Position numbers and translations under genes: made by a program. From assembly GCA_019973575.1 (NCBI GenBank), contig BPUI01000002.1, forward strand, positions 496,001 through 560,000: a DNA stretch of 64,000 nt. The letters are read 5' to 3'. Of the stretch, positions 62,119 through 64,000 are shown piece after piece. Source of the DNA: Gemmatimonadetes bacterium T265. Lineage in GTDB: Bacteria; Gemmatimonadota; Gemmatimonadetes; Gemmatimonadales; Gemmatimonadaceae. Each line of letters begins with the position of its first letter. Positions within the stretch are counted from its first letter, which is position 1. The notes under the pieces were generated by a model, which worked only from the letters and a program-made list of their open reading frames with translations, searched no databases and was not told the origin of the DNA.

Positions 62119-62862
62119 CTACGCCTCGGCCATCGCGTCCGCGTCGATGTCGAAGTTGCCTTCCACCTTTTGCACGTCGTCGAGGTCCTCGAGCGCGTCG
62201 AGCAGCTTCACGAGCTGCTGCGCGTCGGCGCCGGCGACGTGCACGGTGCTCTTGGGCACCATCGCGATCGCGACCTCCGAGGTCGCGATCTTCTTCGCCT
62301 CGAGCCCCTCGCGCACGGCGTGCAGCGACGCCGGGTCGGTGGTCACGACGAATACGTCGTCGTCGAGCGCGACGTCTTCCGCGCCCGCCTCGAGCGCGGC
62401 CTCCATGACGGCGTCCTCGTCGTACTTGGCCGCGTCGACCTGCAGCTGCCCCTTGCGGTCGAACATCCAGGCGACCGAGTTGGAGGTGCCGAGGTTGCCG
62501 CCGCCGCGCGAGAGGCGGTGGCGCACGTCGGCGACCGTGCGCGTCGGGTTGTCGGTGAGCGCCTGGATCATCAGCGCGACGCCGCCCGGGCCGTACGCCT
62601 CGTACGTCGCCTCCTGGTAGTCCACGCCCTCGAGCTCGCCCGTGCCCTTTTTCACCGCGCGCTCGATGTTCTCCTTCGGCATCGAATTCTGCCGCGCGGT
62701 GTCGATCGCGAGGCGGAGGCGCGGGTTGCCGCCCGGGTCACCGCCGCCGGCCTTGGCCGCGACCGTGATCTCGCGGATGAGCTTCGTGAACAGCGCACCG
62801 CGCTTCGCGTCGGTGGCCGCCTTGTAGTGCTTGATCTGCTTCCATTTGCTGTGGCCGGCCAT
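62119..62862 (-). CDS. yebC: YebC/PmpR-type transcriptional regulator or translation factor
   Basis: 247 residues. AGHSKWKQIKHYKAATDAKRGALFTKLIREI is the conserved start (given in part), then PKENIERAVKKGTGELEG, YEAYGPGGVALMI and NLGTSNSVAWMFDRKG. yebC-ruvC is a widely kept order. Confidence 0.95.
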   Translation of the reverse strand: MAGHSKWKQIKHYKAATDAKRGALFTKLIREITVAAKAGGGDPGGNPRLRLAIDTARQNSMPKENIERAVKKGTGELEGVDYQEATYEAYGPGGVALMIQALTDNPTRTVADVRHRLSRGGGNLGTSNSVAWMFDRKGQLQVDAAKYDEDAVMEAALEAGAEDVALDDDVFVVTTDPASLHAVREGLEAKKIATSEVAIAMVPKSTVHVAGADAQQLVKLLDALEDLDDVQKVEGNFDIDADAMAEA

Positions 62863-62926
62863 CGGGACGCGCTCGCTCGTTGGGGTTCGGGTGGAGGCGG
62901 GGAAGATATGGCTAGATTCCCCGGCC

Positions 62927-64000
62927 GTGTACGCCCGCCTCCTGCGCTTTCTCCGCCCGCACCTCGGGCGGCTGGTCGGGGCCGTCCTCGCCAACGTCGG
63001 CGCGGCGGTCATGGACGTGTTCGCGTTCACGCTGCTCATCCCTTTCCTGAACGCGCTGTTCAACAAGCCGGCGTTCGCCGGGCACAACCTGCTGAACGAC
63101 GTGCTGCACGCGCTCGTCGGCCGCCTGCTCGCCGGCACCGACGCGATGGGCGCCCTCGGCCGCGTGGTCCTCGTCATCTTCGCCGCGGTCGCCGCGAAGA
63201 GCGCGCTGTCGTGGCTCGCCGGCAACCTCGGCGCGACGCTGCAGGAGTACGTGACGCGCGACCTGCGCAACGAGGTGTACGCGCACCTGCAGCGCCTCCC
63301 GCTCCCCTGGTTCGGCGGGATGAAGACGGGGCAGGTGCTCGCGCGCGTGCTGAACGACACCGCGCAGACCAAGCAGCTCATCACCGAGCTCGCGATGCGC
63401 TCGCTGCTCTCCGCGGCCACGGTCGTGACGACGATCGCCGGGCTGCTCGCCGTCTCGTGGAAGCTGACGCTGCTCGCGCTCCTCGTCGCGTCGCTCTTCG
63501 TGCCGGCGTTGCAGCCGCTGCTCGGGCGCCTGCGGCGCGGCTACCGCGAGACCGGCAACCAGGCCGGCGACCTCACCTCGGTCGTGCAGGAGTCGGTCAC
63601 CGGCGCGCGGCTCGTCAAGGCGTTCCGCGGCGAGGCGTACGAGGAGGCGCGCTTCCGCGCGGCGAGCGACCGGCTCGCGCGCGAGAGCGTGCGCGTGGCG
63701 CGCGTCAGCTTCCTCGCGCAGCCGGTCACCGAGACGCTCGGGACGGTGATCGCGATCATCGTGCTCTGGTTCGGCGCGCGGCAGGTGCTCGTCGCGGGCG
63801 CGCTGTCGAGCGCCGACCTAATCACCTTCCTCATCCTCGTCATGCGGCTGCTCGCGCCGCTCAAGCAGCTGTCGCAGGTGCCGACGACGGCGCAGCTCTC
63901 GCTCGCCTCCGCCGACCGCATCTTCGACATCCTCGACGCGCCCACCGAGGACGCGCTCGACCGCGGCACGCGCACCACGGCGGCCTTCACGCGCGACGTC
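62927..64000 (+). CDS. ABC exporter, transmembrane part (MsbA-like, cut by window edge)
   Basis: From GTG 62927 an open frame of 358 codons runs off the right edge. Six hydrophobic helices of an ABC_membrane domain: LVGAVLANVGAAVMDVFAFTLLIPFL, coupling-helix pattern (EYVTRDLRNEVYAHLQRLPLPWF, GQVLARVLNDTAQTKQL), SVVQESVTGARLVKAFRGE, and LITFLILVMRLLAPLKQLSQVP. The ATP-binding domain is beyond the window. Lipid or drug export is likely. It diverges from yebC. Confidence 0.88.
   Translation, partial: MYARLLRFLRPHLGRLVGAVLANVGAAVMDVFAFTLLIPFLNALFNKPAFAGHNLLNDVLHALVGRLLAGTDAMGALGRVVLVIFAAVAAKSALSWLAGNLGATLQEYVTRDLRNEVYAHLQRLPLPWFGGMKTGQVLARVLNDTAQTKQLITELAMRSLLSAATVVTTIAGLLAVSWKLTLLALLVASLFVPALQPLLGRLRRGYRETGNQAGDLTSVVQESVTGARLVKAFRGEAYEEARFRAASDRLARESVRVARVSFLAQPVTETLGTVIAIIVLWFGARQVLVAGALSSADLITFLILVMRLLAPLKQLSQVPTTAQLSLASADRIFDILDAPTEDALDRGTRTTAAFTRDV

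Overview
The window is 64 kb of very GC-rich (clearly above 70% by eye) bacterial chromosome, densely packed on both strands. Many genes start at GTG, and neighbouring genes often overlap by four bases (GTGA or ATGA). An outer-membrane assembly pair (TamA/BamA-like and TamB), OM-type lipoproteins, yajC and an lgt gene make this a Gram-negative (diderm) organism. Gene content and style would fit Gemmatimonadota, but no rRNA or marker is present to prove it, so that assignment is inference. No rRNA, tRNA, CRISPR array, complete insertion sequence or prophage was seen.

Layout. 0-6 kb: cell-surface and secreted functions. These are an acyltransferase fragment cut by the window edge, a membrane acyltransferase, two paralogous secreted proteins of probable alpha-barrel fold (one carrying a ricin-type lectin domain behind a c-di-GMP-I riboswitch), and a GtrA-like flippase between them. 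6-12 kb: a minus-strand operon of a MoxR/chelatase-type AAA+ ATPase, a hybrid sensor kinase and a vWA protein. 12-20 kb: ygfZ with a HAD-like protein that has lost its catalytic residues, a LON-domain protein with a response regulator, an RpoD-family sigma factor, aroB with a 3D-domain protein, a cobalamin adenosyltransferase and a ferredoxin-NADP reductase. 20-33 kb: a solute-binding protein plus a single Dpp-type permease, then tamA-tamB-lipid kinase-P1 peptidase on the plus strand. 33-39 kb: an NlpC/P60 hydrolase, an EamA transporter, a HAD phosphatase, acpS, MgtC-like and DUF2252 genes. 39-42 kb: feoA-feoB with a Cys-rich accessory protein. 42.7-53.2 kb: a long minus-strand housekeeping run, queA-tgt-yajC, def-fmt-VIT-rsmB-PASTA, rpe-tlpA-(YbbR-like)-tsaD, lgt. 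53.3-59.3 kb: accessory genes, including two decayed small-gene pairs. 57.6-62.9 kb: yebC-ruvC-ruvA and, separated, ruvB. The right edge cuts an ABC exporter.

The most unusual signal is not a gene. The heptamer GTTAGGC/GCCTAAC occurs 39 times by eye, far above what the base composition predicts. Inside genes it is nearly always read TTA-GGC (Leu-Gly) on the coding strand or CCT-AAC (Pro-Asn) on the opposite strand, and at least five genes end with a stop codon inside it. It accounts for most of the TTA codons noticed here. Other points of interest are the riboswitch-controlled lectin enzyme, the HAD pseudo-enzyme coupled to ygfZ, a frameshifted gene coupled to an intact small partner, an internally deleted nucleotidyltransferase-like gene, and a perfect 19-bp inverted repeat between tamA and tamB.
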